From: DASXQK01 sp963757155
GTDB taxonomy: Bacteria > Pseudomonadota > Alphaproteobacteria > Dongiales > Dongiaceae
DNA: 64,000 bases
Assembly: GCA_963757155.1 (NCBI GenBank)
Contig: CAVWQS010000004.1
Span: forward strand, 1-64,000
Direction of reading: 5' to 3'
Shown: positions 26,702 through 35,917 of the stretch, in pieces
How the letters are laid out: each line of letters begins with the position of its first letter
How positions within the stretch are numbered: position 1 is the stretch's first letter
Translations under genes and position numbers: made by a program
Notes under the pieces: model-generated
Database searches by the model: none
Told to the model about the DNA's origin: nothing
What the model saw: only the letters and a program-made list of their open reading frames with translations

Positions 26702-27769
26702 TCACGCATGTCGGGGTCTCGCGACGCGCAGGCGGTATTGGGTGAAGAGCAGGGCCGTCAGCATGGCGAGCAGCGAGACGCCCTGGATCACATCCGCCAG
26801 GAACACCGGCACGCCGGTCGCCCGCGACATGCCTTCCGCGCCCGTGATCATGGCGGCGTAGAAGATGGCGGCCGGCAGCACGCCCAAGGGGCTGAGCCGC
26901 GCCAGCATGGCGATGACGATCCCGGTATAGCCGTAGCCGGGGGAGAGATCGGCCATCACCTGGTAATGGACGCCGCCCACCTGGCCGACGCCGGCGAGCC
27001 CGGCAAGCGCGCCCGAGAGGGCGGCGGTGGCGAGAATGGTCCGGGCCGTCGAGATGCCGGCATAGGCGGCGGCCCGCGCATTCTCGCCCACGGCCTTGAT
27101 GGCGAAGCCGAAGGTGGTGCGGCCCAGGACGAACCAGATGATGGGAACGGCGAGCAGCGCCAGCACCACGCCCAGATGCAGCTGCTCGGTGCCGGGGAGA
27201 ATGGGAAACTCGGCTTCGACGCGGATCGGGGGCGAGGTGGGATAGGCGCTGCGCGGATTCTTCCAGGGCCCGTTGAGCAGCGCCGACATGCCATAGAGCA
27301 GGACGAAATTGAGCAGCAAGGTCGTCACGACATCGTCGACCTTGAAGCGCGTGCGCAAGAAGGCCGCCAGCAGGGCCCAGGCCGCCCCGGCCAGCGCGCC
27401 GAACAGGATCATCGCCGGCCAGAGCAGCGGAACGGGCAGCCAGAGCTGGGCGCCGAAGAAGGCGGCGGCCATGGCGCCGGCATAGAGCTGGCCTTCGCCG
27501 CCGATATTCCAGAAGCGGGCCCGGAAGGCGACGGCGACGGCAAGGCCGGTCAGCACCAGCGGGGCCGCCTTGATGGCGGTCTGCTCGAGGTCGAAGCCGG
27601 TGCTGAACGGCGTCAAGAACAGCTGGGCATAGGCGTCGAACACATTGGCGCCGGCCAAGGCCACCAGGCCGCTGCAGAGGATCAATGTCGCGGCCAATGC
27701 CGCCAGGGGCAAGGCGAGGCTGAACCAGGCCGGCGTGCTGCTGCGGCGCTCCAGGCGCAGATGCATCAT
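26702..27769 (-). CDS. ABC transporter permease (NupP-type), second BMP system
   Basis: 355 residues, about ten helices, with AVAFRARFWNIGGEGQLYAGAMAAAF and GYTGIVIAMLARLSPLGVLPAAIFYAAMITGAEGMSR. Its ATG overlaps the ATPase stop by 4 bases, so it is translationally coupled. It is the partner of the downstream permease. Confidence 0.93.
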   Translation of the reverse strand: MMHLRLERRSSTPAWFSLALPLAALAATLILCSGLVALAGANVFDAYAQLFLTPFSTGFDLEQTAIKAAPLVLTGLAVAVAFRARFWNIGGEGQLYAGAMAAAFFGAQLWLPVPLLWPAMILFGALAGAAWALLAAFLRTRFKVDDVVTTLLLNFVLLYGMSALLNGPWKNPRSAYPTSPPIRVEAEFPILPGTEQLHLGVVLALLAVPIIWFVLGRTTFGFAIKAVGENARAAAYAGISTARTILATAALSGALAGLAGVGQVGGVHYQVMADLSPGYGYTGIVIAMLARLSPLGVLPAAIFYAAMITGAEGMSRATGVPVFLADVIQGVSLLAMLTALLFTQYRLRVARPRHA

Positions 27770-29301
27770 GCCGCGGCACCATCTTGCGGCAGGGCTTGCT
27801 CGCCACCGGCCATCAGCCTGCCGATGGTCTTGATGCTGGCTTCGGCGATGGGGAAGTCGCCGACGATCCGGCCGCCCGACATCACGGCGATGCGGTCGGC
27901 GATCTGAAACAGCTCCTCCAGATCCTCGGAGATGACGATGAGGCCGCGGCCGGCCGCCCGCAGCTCCAGGAACTTGCCCTGGACGAACTGCGTCGCGCCG
28001 ACGTCGAGGCCGCGGGTCGGCTGCGCGGCGATCACCACCAGGGGATCCCAGGCGAGCTCGCGGGCGAGCAGGGCCTTCTGCAGATTGCCGCCGGAAAGCG
28101 TGCCGGTGCGCGCCAGCGGTCCGGCAGCGCTGATGGCATATTTGGCGATCTCGGCCTCGGCGAAGCCGCGGATGGCGCCGCGATCCAGAATGCCGCGGCG
28201 GCTGAAGGGCGGCGAGCCGATCCGGGGCAGGGCCATGCTGTCGGCCAGGGGTGACTGCATGAGAAGCCCGGTGCCGATGCGATCCTCGGGGATGCGGCCG
28301 ATGCGCAATTCCTGGGCGCGCTTGGGATCCAGGCGCTCCACGGTCTGGCCGTCGACCTCGATCCGGCCGGACAACGGGGTCATCACCCCGGCGATCACCT
28401 CGGCCAGCTCCAGCTGGCCATTGCCCGCCACCCCGGCGATTCCCAGGATCTCGCCTTCATGCACCGACAAGGAGAGATCCTTCAGGCGGCGGCGCTCGCT
28501 GCCGGCGGTCGTGATCGCCTGCAACCGCAGCAGCACCCGTCCGGGCCTGCCCGGCGGGCGCGTCGGCGGCGTCAGCTCGCGCCCGCACATGAGCTCGGCC
28601 AGCCGGTGCTCGGTGACCTCGGCGTCATTGGCGATCTCGGCCACGCCACGGCCCTGGCGCATGACCATGATCCGATTGGTGATGGCGCGCACCTCCTGGA
28701 GCTTGTGGCTGATCAGGATGACGCCCATGCCCTCCGCCGACATGGCGCGCACGGCATCGAACAGCCCGTCGGCCTCCGCCGGCGTCAGCGCCGCCGTGGG
28801 CTCGTCCAGGATGAGGATGCGGGCCCCCTGGAACAGGGCCTTGATGATCTCCAGGCGCTGCTGCTCGCCGATGGTGAGATCGCCCACCAGCGCCTCGGGC
28901 GCCAGCCGCAGGCGGAAATGCCGGCCGATCTCCGCCAGCCGGGCCCGCGCGCCGGCGCGGTCCAGCCGGAGGCCGCGGCCCTTGCGTCCGACCATCAGGT
29001 TCTCCAGCACCGTATGGCGCGGGACCAGATGGAAATGCTGATGCACCATGCCGATGCCGAGCGCGATGGCATCGGCCGAACCATGGATATCGGCCGGGCG
29101 GCCATCGACGGCGATGCTGCCGGCGTCGGCGGCATAGCCGCCGAAGAGGATGTTCATCAGCGTGGTCTTGCCGGCGCCGTTCTCGCCCAACAGCCCCAGC
29201 ACATCGCCGGCATGGAGCGTGAGATCGACGTGGTCGGCAGCCCGAACCGCGCCGAAGCTCTTGCAGATGCCCCGCATGGCAAGAAGCTCGGCGCCCGGCA
29301 T
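27766..29301 (-). CDS. ABC transporter tandem ATPase (NupO-type), second BMP system
   Basis: 511 residues from the ATG at 29301, which has GGGAGG just upstream. First cassette: Walker A GENGAGKTT, Walker B LILDEPTAALT, signature-like LTIGEQQRLEI. Second cassette: GVAGNGQLELAEVI, signature LSGGNLQKALL and VVIAAQPTRGLDVGA. The domain order matches the ATPase at 15.1-16.7 kb. Two hairpins separate it from the binding-protein gene. Confidence 0.93.
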   Translation of the reverse strand: MPGAELLAMRGICKSFGAVRAADHVDLTLHAGDVLGLLGENGAGKTTLMNILFGGYAADAGSIAVDGRPADIHGSADAIALGIGMVHQHFHLVPRHTVLENLMVGRKGRGLRLDRAGARARLAEIGRHFRLRLAPEALVGDLTIGEQQRLEIIKALFQGARILILDEPTAALTPAEADGLFDAVRAMSAEGMGVILISHKLQEVRAITNRIMVMRQGRGVAEIANDAEVTEHRLAELMCGRELTPPTRPPGRPGRVLLRLQAITTAGSERRRLKDLSLSVHEGEILGIAGVAGNGQLELAEVIAGVMTPLSGRIEVDGQTVERLDPKRAQELRIGRIPEDRIGTGLLMQSPLADSMALPRIGSPPFSRRGILDRGAIRGFAEAEIAKYAISAAGPLARTGTLSGGNLQKALLARELAWDPLVVIAAQPTRGLDVGATQFVQGKFLELRAAGRGLIVISEDLEELFQIADRIAVMSGGRIVGDFPIAEASIKTIGRLMAGGEQALPQDGAAA

Positions 29302-29326
29302 GATCCTCCCGATGCTAGTGTCCTGC

Positions 29327-29354
29327 CCCAGAAATTCGCTCGCGAATTTCTGGG
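29327..29354 (-). other. Perfect 12-bp inverted repeat between binding protein and ATPase genes
   Basis: CCCAGAAATTCG, CTCG, CGAATTTCTGGG, with a further CCTGC/GCAGG match just outside. It lies 26 bases upstream of the ATPase start in the same transcript, so it could form an RNA stem influencing relative expression. Confidence 0.5.
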
Positions 29355-29437
29355 ATAAGCAGGCCACTCAAATCAAAACCTGTGTCCCGCAGCCACCGAG
29401 AATTCGAATCCACGAACTTCGAAATCGGGACACTGGG

Positions 29438-29463
29438 CCCTCTCCCGCCGGCGCGGGAGAGGG
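29438..29463 (-). terminator. 11-bp-stem hairpin after the second BMP binding-protein gene
   Basis: CCCTCTCCCGC, CGGC, GCGGGAGAGGG, 17 bases beyond the binding-protein stop. This is typical of the stem-loops that stabilise binding-protein mRNA or cause partial termination before the less abundant ABC subunits. No T-run follows. Confidence 0.5.
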
Positions 29464-29479
29464 TGAGTGGCGGCTGAGC

Positions 29480-30501
29480 CTAGTCGGAGACGGGCGCCGC
29501 CTCGTCGACGTCGACGCGGAAGGTGCCGTCCATGATCTGCTGGGTGCGCTTGGCGACCATGTCCTTGATCTCCGGCGAGAGCTTGCTCTCCCAGACGTGA
29601 TAGGGCGCGAGATAGGAGCCGCCCTTGCCCATATAGGAATAGCCGCCGAAATCCTGGGCGATCTCGACATCGGCCCGAAGCAGCTTCACCACATGATTGA
29701 CCGTGGGCCACATGTCCCAGACCGGGCCGGTGACGACGGTCTCCGGCGCGATGGCCGACTGATCCGACATGTTGGAGAAGGCGATGATGCCCTTGTCATG
29801 AGCGGCCTCGATCACCCCGAAGCGCTCGGCATAGACGGCATCCACCCCGGCCTCGATCTGGGCCAAGGCCGCTTCCTTCGCCTTCGGCGGATCGAAGAAG
29901 GAATCGATGAAGGAGAACTTGCATTTGACGTCCTTGTTCACCTCTTTGGCGCCGGCACGATAGGCATTGACCAGCCGGTTCACCTCCGGGATCGCCATGG
30001 CCGCGACGGCGCCGATGGTGTTCGGTCTTGGTGAGCTTGCCGGCGATCATGCCGCTGAGATAGGCGGGCTCATGGATCCAATTGTCGAAGACGCCGAAAT
30101 TGGGATCCGCCGGGCCGATGCCCGAGCCCATGACGAAGGCGACCTTGGGGATAGGCCTTGGCGGCGCGGCGCGAGGCCTCCTCATCGGTGAAGGCATCGC
30201 CCATGACGAGATTGGCGCCCTTCTGCGCATGCTCGCGCAGCACCCGGCCGAAATCCGAGGCCTTCACATTCTCCGACCAGATGTATTCGACGCCGAGATC
30301 GGTCTTGGCCTTCAGCAGCGCGACATGGATCTGGTTGACCCAGGGCTCCTCGATCGGCGTGCCGAAGACGCCGGCGATCTTGAGCTGATCGGCGCCCAGC
30401 GCGCGGCGGCCGGGGAGTGCCAGAGCGGCGGCGCCCAGCGCCCCCAGGCCGATGAGCTGGCGCCGATTGACGGAAAGCAGGCCGTGATTGGCTGATGACA
30501 T
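29480..30501 (-). CDS. BMP family ABC transporter substrate-binding protein, two frameshifts (near 30148 and 30024)
   Basis: About 340 residues after correction. It has a twin-arginine-like leader (NRRQLIGLGALGAAALALPG), then the BMP pattern KIAGVFGTPIEEPWVNQIHVALLKAK and GANLVMGDAFTDEEASRRAAKAYP. An extra C in a C-run near 30148 shifts the frame (it resumes KVAFVMGSGIGPADPNFGVFDNWIHEPAYLSGMIAGKLTK). A second extra base near 30024 shifts it again (resuming AMAIPEVNRLVNAYRAGAKEVN). Both look like sequencing insertions. CAGGGAGAAG precedes the ATG, and a RutR-like site lies about 115 bases upstream, suggesting a pyrimidine ligand. Confidence 0.88.
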
Positions 30502-30615
30502 GGAGCTTCTCCCTGTTGAGCGATGACCCCTCGAGGCGCCGCCGGCAGTCTCTTCTTGCGCGTTTATCTCCGGCCGGCAGGCCTTGGAACGCCTTGGCGC
30601 AACAGTAGAGTTAAA

Positions 30616-30631
30616 CTGTCCAAACGGTCAA
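30616..30631 (-). promoter_or_regulatory. RutR-like operator before the second BMP importer
   Basis: CTGTCCAAACGGTCAA matches 11 of the 14 defined positions of the published RutR consensus TTGACCAnnTGGTCAA. It sits in the promoter region of the binding-protein gene that starts at 30501. Confidence 0.5.
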
Positions 30632-30734
30632 GTTCGGCGGGGCGAACGGCGTGGTTGAGGGGGCGGCGTTGCTGGATCGTGGGCCCCATTGAGCAGGCGG
30701 TGCCGAGTGGCAAAGCTGTCGCCATACAAAAACC

Positions 30735-30886
30735 CGTCATTCCGGCGAAAGCCGGAATCCAGGGGCCGCAAGCGAGGTTTCGGACTAAGCGCTGCATGAT
30801 CATCGAATGCGGCGATCGCCGGAGAAGAACTCGTTGGATGGAACGAGTCTCGTGGCCCCTGGATTCCGGCTTTCGCCGGAATGACG
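30735..30886. repeat. MITE-like element with perfect 33-bp inverted repeat
   Basis: Positions 30735-30767 (beginning CGTCATTCCGGCG) are the exact reverse complement of 30854-30886. Each arm is itself palindromic. The 86-base centre has no coding potential. It lies between the rutR-like gene and the importer operon. Confidence 0.7.
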
Positions 30887-31003
30887 GAAGAGGGTGGTAG
30901 CATCATCACGCGCGCTTGCTGCGAAACCCGCAGGCGCACGGAAGAGGGTGGTGGCGCTATCGCGCGCGCTTGCTGCGAGGCTCGATGCGAATCCCGCAGG
31001 CGC
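30886..31003. repeat. Imperfect direct repeat duplicating the 3' end of the rutR-like gene
   Basis: Copy A (30886-30937) and copy B (30940-31003) share GGAAGAGGGTGGT, GCGCGCGCTTGCTGCGA and CCCGCAGGCGC. Copy B contains the last codons of the TetR gene plus 12 extra bases (GGCTCGATGCGA). Copy A is a degenerate duplicate lying just beyond the stop codon and abutting the inverted-repeat element. Confidence 0.6.
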
Positions 31004-31649
31004 CCAGCACCATGCGTGTGATCAGCTCGGTGCCCGCGGCATAATCCGCGGGCGCCAGGCGCCGGCGCTTCAGCACGGCCCGCATCTGGCTCTCGAAATC
31101 GGCATAGGTCTGGGTCGCGGCCCAGAGGACGAAGAAGAGGTGTGGGGCGGCCACGGGCTGCATCTTCCCGGCGGCGACCCAGCGGTCGATGACCTTGGCC
31201 TTGTCCTGGACCCAGCGATGGACCTGACCGCGGAGATAGTCGTCGAGCTGCGGGGCGCCATGGAGGATCTCATTGGCAAAGACCTTGGAGGCATAGGGCT
31301 GGCGGCGGGAGGCCTCGATCTTGGCCGCGATGTAATCGGCGAAGGCGGCGGCGGGCTCGGCATCGGCCCGGATGCCGTCGCCGCTGGCAAGCCAGGCTTC
31401 GAGGATTCGCTGCAGCACCGCCCGGTACAGCCGCTCCTTGGTTCCGAAGTAATAGTGGACATTGGCCTTGGGCAGCCGGGCCTTGGCGGCGATCATCGCG
31501 GTGGTGGCGCCGGAGAAGCCGGTCGCGGCGAAGATCTGCTCGGCGGCGGCCAGGATGCGGGCCTCGCTGTCGCTGCGGCGGCGCTGGCGCCGGTTCGCCG
31601 GCGAGGCGGTCGAGAGCTCGAGCGCCTCCCTTGTCCCCCGGGCCTTCAT
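30957..31649 (-). CDS. rutR: TetR family regulator, RutR-like
   Basis: 230 residues. N-terminal TetR helix-turn-helix: ARILAAAEQIFAATGFSGATTAMIAAKARLPKANVHYYFGTKERLY. The C-terminal domain follows the RutR pattern closely (YIAAKIEASRRQPYASKVFANEILHGAP; KAKVIDRWVAAGKMQPVAAPHLFFVLWAATQTYADF). E. coli RutR represses pyrimidine degradation and is released by uracil or thymine. Here it is divergent from preT, and its operator sits in the shared promoter region. Ligand and targets are inferred from this context. Confidence 0.85.
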   Translation of the reverse strand: MKARGTREALELSTASPANRRQRRRSDSEARILAAAEQIFAATGFSGATTAMIAAKARLPKANVHYYFGTKERLYRAVLQRILEAWLASGDGIRADAEPAAAFADYIAAKIEASRRQPYASKVFANEILHGAPQLDDYLRGQVHRWVQDKAKVIDRWVAAGKMQPVAAPHLFFVLWAATQTYADFESQMRAVLKRRRLAPADYAAGTELITRMVLGACGIRIEPRSKRAR

Positions 31650-31682
31650 GACCTGCCGGCATCCCCCATGACCATGACAAAG

Positions 31683-31698
31683 TTGACCATTTGGTCAG
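31683..31698. promoter_or_regulatory. RutR operator in the rutR/preT divergent promoter
   Basis: TTGACCATTTGGTCAG matches the RutR consensus TTGACCAnnTGGTCAA at 13 of 14 defined positions. It is 34 bases before the rutR start and about 90 bases before the preT start, well placed for autoregulation and control of the preTA operon. Confidence 0.85.
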
Positions 31699-31786
31699 AT
31701 TGAGCTTAGCATTTGCCTCGAAGCCGAGGCTAGGCCCCCGCAACCGGGACGGCGAAGAATCGCCGGAGCTTCAACAGGGACAGCGG

Positions 31787-33167
31787 ATGAGCAAGCCACT
31801 CGAAGCCGCCCACGCGAAGGATGGCGCGCCGGACATAGCGCCGGGGCGCCTGGCGCCGGCGGAATATCACTCGAATTTCGGCGATATCGAGACGCCGCTC
31901 GGCCGCGCCGAGGCGCTGGTGGATGCGAGCCGCTGCTACTTCTGCTACGACGCCCCCTGCATCGAGGCCTGTCCCACCGGCATCGACATTCCCGGATTCA
32001 TCCGCAAGATCACCACCGGCAATGTGAAGGGGGCGGCGGTCACCATCTTCGAGCAGAACATCTTCGGCGGCGCCTGCGCCCGGGTCTGCCCGACCGAGAT
32101 CCTCTGCGAGCGCGCCTGCGTGCGCATGACCGGCGAGGGCAAGCCGGTCAATATCGGGGCGCTGCAGCGCTATGCCACGGATCATTTCTTCGAATTGGGC
32201 GTCGAGCCCTTCCAGCGTGCCCCCGCCACGGGCCGGCGCGTGGCTATCGTCGGCGGCGGGCCGGCGGGTCTCGCCTGCGCCCATCGCCTGGCCCTGCTGG
32301 GCCATGAGACCACCGTCTTCGAGGCGCGGGAGAAGCTGGGCGGGCTCAACGAATACGGCATCGCGGCCTATAAGCTGCCCCATGATTTCGCCCAAGCCGA
32401 GGTGAACTTCGTCCTCGGGCTGGGCGGCATCGAGGCGCGCACGGGCTCTGCGCTGGGACGCGATATCACCCTGTCGGCGCTTCGGAGCGAATTCGACGCC
32501 GTCTTCCTCGCCATGGGCTTTGCCGGGGTGAACGCGCTGGCGGCCGAGGGCGAAGATCTGGCCGGGTGTCGAGGATGCGGTCGCCTATATCGCGCGGCTG
32601 CGCCAGACCTCGGACAAATCGACCCTGCCGATCGGCCGGCGGGTGGTGGTCATCGGCGGCGGCAATACCGCCATCGATATCGCCGTGCAGAGCAAGCGCC
32701 TGGGGGCCGAGGATGTGACCATCGTCTATCGCCGCGGCCCCAGCCATATGAGCGCCACCGATCACGAGCAATCCTTCGCCCAGGTCAATGGGGTGAAGAT
32801 CAAGCATTGGGCCCGGCCGATGCGGCTTCTGACCGAGAGCCGGCATGTCTCGGCGGTGGAGTTCGAATATACCCGCCTCGACGGCGCCAGCCTGACCGGC
32901 ACGGGCGAGCGCTTTAGCTTGGGCGCGGATATGGTCTTCAAGGCCATCGGCCAGCTCATGCTGCCCGATCCCCTCCATGAGGATGGCCGCCTGCTGCTGG
33001 AGATGAAGAACGGGCGCATCCGTGTCGATGAAACCCACGCCACCTCCCTGCCGGGCGTCTATGCCGGGGGCGATTGCGTCGACACCGGTCATGATCTGAC
33101 CGTCCAGGCGGTGGAGGACGGCAAGCGCGCCGCCGAGGCGATCGACCGCTATCTCGCCAAACCGTGA
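31787..33167 (+). CDS. preT: NAD-dependent dihydropyrimidine dehydrogenase subunit PreT, frameshift near 32566
   Basis: About 460 residues after correction; the flavin/iron-sulfur subunit that passes electrons from NAD(P)H to PreA. The N-terminal GltD-like Fe-S domain has CYFCYDAPCIEACPTGIDIPGFI and GGACARVCPTEILCERACVR. The FAD site has RVAIVGGGPAGLACAHRLALLGH and the NAD site VVVIGGGNTAIDIAVQSKRLG. An extra base near 32566 (GCCGGGTGTCGAGG) splits the gene; the corrected frame continues VEDAVAYIARLRQTSDKSTLPIGR. It ends GVYAGGDCVDTGHDLTVQAVEDGKRAAEAI. It is the first gene of the RutR-operator transcript. Confidence 0.92.
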
Positions 33168-33194
33168 CAATATCGCAAGGAGTAGGAGGGTCGC

Positions 33195-34474
33195 ATGGCT
33201 GATCTACGCTCCGATTTCGTCGGCATCAAATCGCCCAACCCCTTCTGGCTGGCCTCGGCGCCACCGACCGACAAGGAATACAATGTCGTGCGCGCCTTCA
33301 AGGCCGGCTGGGGCGGCGTCGTCTGGAAGACCCTGGGCGAGGATCCGCCGATCGTGAACGTCACCTCGCGCTACGGCGCGATGCATCTGAACGACGACAA
33401 GATGATCGGCTTCAACAATATCGAGCTGATCACCGACCGGCCGCTGGAGATCAATCTGCGCGAGATCAAGCAGGTGAAGCGCGACTGGCCCGATCGCGCC
33501 ATGGTCGTCTCTCTGATGGTCCCCTGCGAGGAGACGGCCTGGTCGCAGATCCTGAGCCGGGTCGAGGAGACGGGGGCCGATGCCGTCGAGCTCAATTTCG
33601 GCTGCCCCCATGGCATGTCGGAGCGCGGCATGGGCTCGGCGGTGGGGCAGGTGCCGGACTATGTCGAGATGGTGGCTCGCTGGTGCAAGGCCCATACCCG
33701 CATGCCGGTGCTGGTGAAGCTGACCCCCAATGTCACCAATATCCTGGGCCCGGCCCGGGCGGCGCGGAAGGGCGGGGCCGACGGCGTCTCCCTCATCAAC
33801 ACCATCAACTCCATCACGTCAGTCGATCTCGATAAGATGGCCCCGACCCCCACCGTGGACGGCAAGGGCACCCATGGCGGCTATTGCGGCCCGGCGGTGA
33901 AGCCCATCGCGCTGCATATGGTGGCGGAGATCGCCCGGGATGCCGCGACCCATGGCATGCCCATCTCGGCCATCGGCGGCATCGCCAGCTGGCGCGACGC
34001 GGCGGAGTTCATGGCGCTCAGCGCCGGCACCGTGCAGGTCTGCACCGCGGCCATGCATTACGGCTTCAAGATCGTCGACGACATGATGGACGGGCTGGCG
34101 AACTGGATGGACAGCCAGGGTTATGCCGGGATCGAGGATTTCCGCGGCAAGGCGGTGCCCAATGTCACGGACTGGCAGTATCCTCAACATGAACTACAAG
34201 ATCATCGCCCGCGATCGACCAGGATCTCTGCATCAAATGCGGCCTCTGCCATATCGCGTGTGAGGATACCTCCCACCAATCCATTGCCGCGCTCAGGGTC
34301 GACGGACAGCGGCAATACCGCGTGATTGACGAGGAATGCGTCGGCTGTAATCTCTGCCAGCATGTCTGCCCGGTGCCGGACTGCATCACCATGGTGGAGG
34401 TCGATACCGGACTGCCCTATCTGAACTGGACGCAGCATCCGCAGAACCCGATGCGCAAGGCGGCGGCGGAGTAA
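33195..34474 (+). CDS. preA: NAD-dependent dihydropyrimidine dehydrogenase subunit PreA, two frameshifts (near 34182 and 34213)
   Basis: FMN TIM-barrel subunit reducing uracil and thymine to dihydropyrimidines. C137 in the NFGCPHGMSERGMG loop is the expected catalytic cysteine. SLINTINSITSV, GGYCGPAVKPIAL and SAIGGIASWRDAAEF are typical FMN/substrate segments. Two extra bases, after DWQY and after IIAR, hide the C-terminal ferredoxin domain. Corrected, it shows CIKCGLCHIAC and CVGCNLCQHVC for two 4Fe-4S clusters and ends at 34474. A strong GGAGG precedes the ATG, 28 bases after preT. Confidence 0.93.
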
Positions 34475-34510
34475 AACGGGGCGAAGGGGGCGGAAATCGA
34501 GCCCTTGGCA

Positions 34511-34548
34511 CCCCCCACCCTAACCCTCCTCCGCAAGGGGGGAGGGGA
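34511..34548. repeat. G/C-tract palindromic repeat
   Basis: ACCCTAACCCTCCTCCGCAA then GGGGGGAGGGG: a hairpin copy of the family also seen at 954-990 and 58017-58045. It occupies most of the gap between preA and the carbamoylase gene. Confidence 0.55.
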
Positions 34549-34566
34549 TCGTTTTGTGGAGGCTTT

Positions 34567-35814
34567 ATGAGCACCAATATCCGTATCGATAGCGACCGGC
34601 TGTGGCAGAGCCTGATGGAGCTGGCCAAGATCGGCGCGACGGAGAAGGGCGGCGTCTGCCGCCTGGCGCTCACCGATCTCGACCGCCAGGCGCGCGACCT
34701 GTTCCGGGAATGGTGCGCAGGCGGCGGGCTGCAGCCTCACCGTCGACAAGATGGGCAATATCTTCGCCCGCCGGCCGGGCAAGGACAATTCCCTGCCGCC
34801 CGTCATGACCGGCAGCCATATCGATACCCAGCCCACCGGCGGCAAGTTCGACGGCAATTACGGCGTGCATGTCGGGGCTCGAGGTGATCCGCACCCTGAA
34901 CGATTTCAACTATGAGACGACGCGGCCGATCGAGGTCGTGGTCTGGACCAATGAGGAGGGCTCGCGCTTCGCCCCGGCCATGGTCGCCTCGGGCGTCTTC
35001 GCCGGGGTCTTCGATCTCGATTACGGCCTCTCGCGCAAGGATGTCGACGGCAAATCCATGGGCGAGGAGCTGGCCCGCATCGGCTATGCCGGGGAGACCG
35101 CCTGCGGCGGCCGGCCCATCGCCGCCTTCTTCGAGGCCCATATCGAGCAGGGGCCGATCCTGGAGGCGGAGAACAAGACCATCGGCGTGGTCCAGGGGGT
35201 GCAGGGCATCCGCTGGTATGAGATCACCGTGACGGGGCAGGAGGCCCATGCCGGGCCGACGCCCATGCCGCGGCGGAAGGATGCGCTGCTGGGGGCCTCG
35301 CGCATGGTCAATGCGATCAACCGTATCGGCCTCGGCCATCCGCCCTATGCCTGCGCCACCGTGGGCATGCTTCAGGTCTCGCCCAATTCGCGCAATGTCA
35401 TCCCCGGCAAGGTCTTCTTCACCATCGATTTCCGCCATCCCGATGCCGAGGTCCTGAAGGGCATGGGGGCGGAGGGCCAGGCCGAATGCGAGAAGATCGC
35501 CTGCCGAGATCGGCCTCGAGCTCGATTTCAAGGAGATCTGGTATTCGCCGCCGGTGAAGTTCGCCGATGAATGCGTCGCCGCCGTGGCCAAGGCGGCCGA
35601 GGAACTGGGCTTCTCCAACCGGCAGATCGTCAGCGGCGCCGGCCATGACGCCGTCTACCTCTCCCGGGTGGCACCGACGGGGATGATCTTCGTTCCTTGT
35701 AAAGACGGCATCAGCCACAATGAGATCGAGGACGCCAAGCAGGACGAGCTGGCGGCCGGCTGCGACGTGCTGCTGCGCGCCATCATCGAGCGGGCGAACG
35801 CGCCGGTGAATTAG
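34567..35814 (+). CDS. N-carbamoyl-beta-alanine hydrolase (M20 family Zn-dependent hydrolase), three frameshifts
   Basis: About 415 residues after correction; hydrolyses N-carbamoyl-beta-alanine to beta-alanine, CO2 and ammonia, the last step after dihydropyrimidinase. Metal-site segments of the M20 beta-ureidopropionase/allantoate amidohydrolase group are visible: MTGSHIDTQPTGGKFDG, WTNEEGSRFAPAM, EAHIEQGPILE and SGAGHDAVYLSRV. Extra bases near 34718, 34874 and 35505 break the frame; each correction restores family sequence. GGAGG lies 5 bases before the ATG. The fold also serves hydantoin and allantoate pathways, but the preTA context favours this role. Confidence 0.88.
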
Positions 35815-35820
35815 GTCTTA

Positions 35821-35874
35821 CGTCGTCATCCCCGCAAAGGCGGGGATCCGAGGCCGCCGTTCGCGGGAATGACG
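35821..35874. repeat. Palindromic intergenic repeat (cGTCATcCC family)
   Basis: CGTCATCCCCGCAAAGGCGGGGAT, then a spacer and TTCGCGGGAATGACG. It lies between the carbamoylase and the ABC ATPase genes within the presumed operon. Confidence 0.55.
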
Positions 35875-35917
35875 AAAAGGAAGTACCAGGAAGAGCAGGG
35901 AGTCCGAAGCGAGCAGA

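Noticed and set aside
25749..27806. A 685-residue protein apparently fusing two permeases of the second BMP system
   Set aside because: The first half is an Arg-rich shadow of the NupP-type permease in another frame. Family similarity begins only at the ATG at 26693.
30735..31003. CRISPR array or tandem repeat array
   Set aside because: There are only two imperfect direct copies with no regular spacers; the structure is an inverted-repeat element plus a gene-end duplication.
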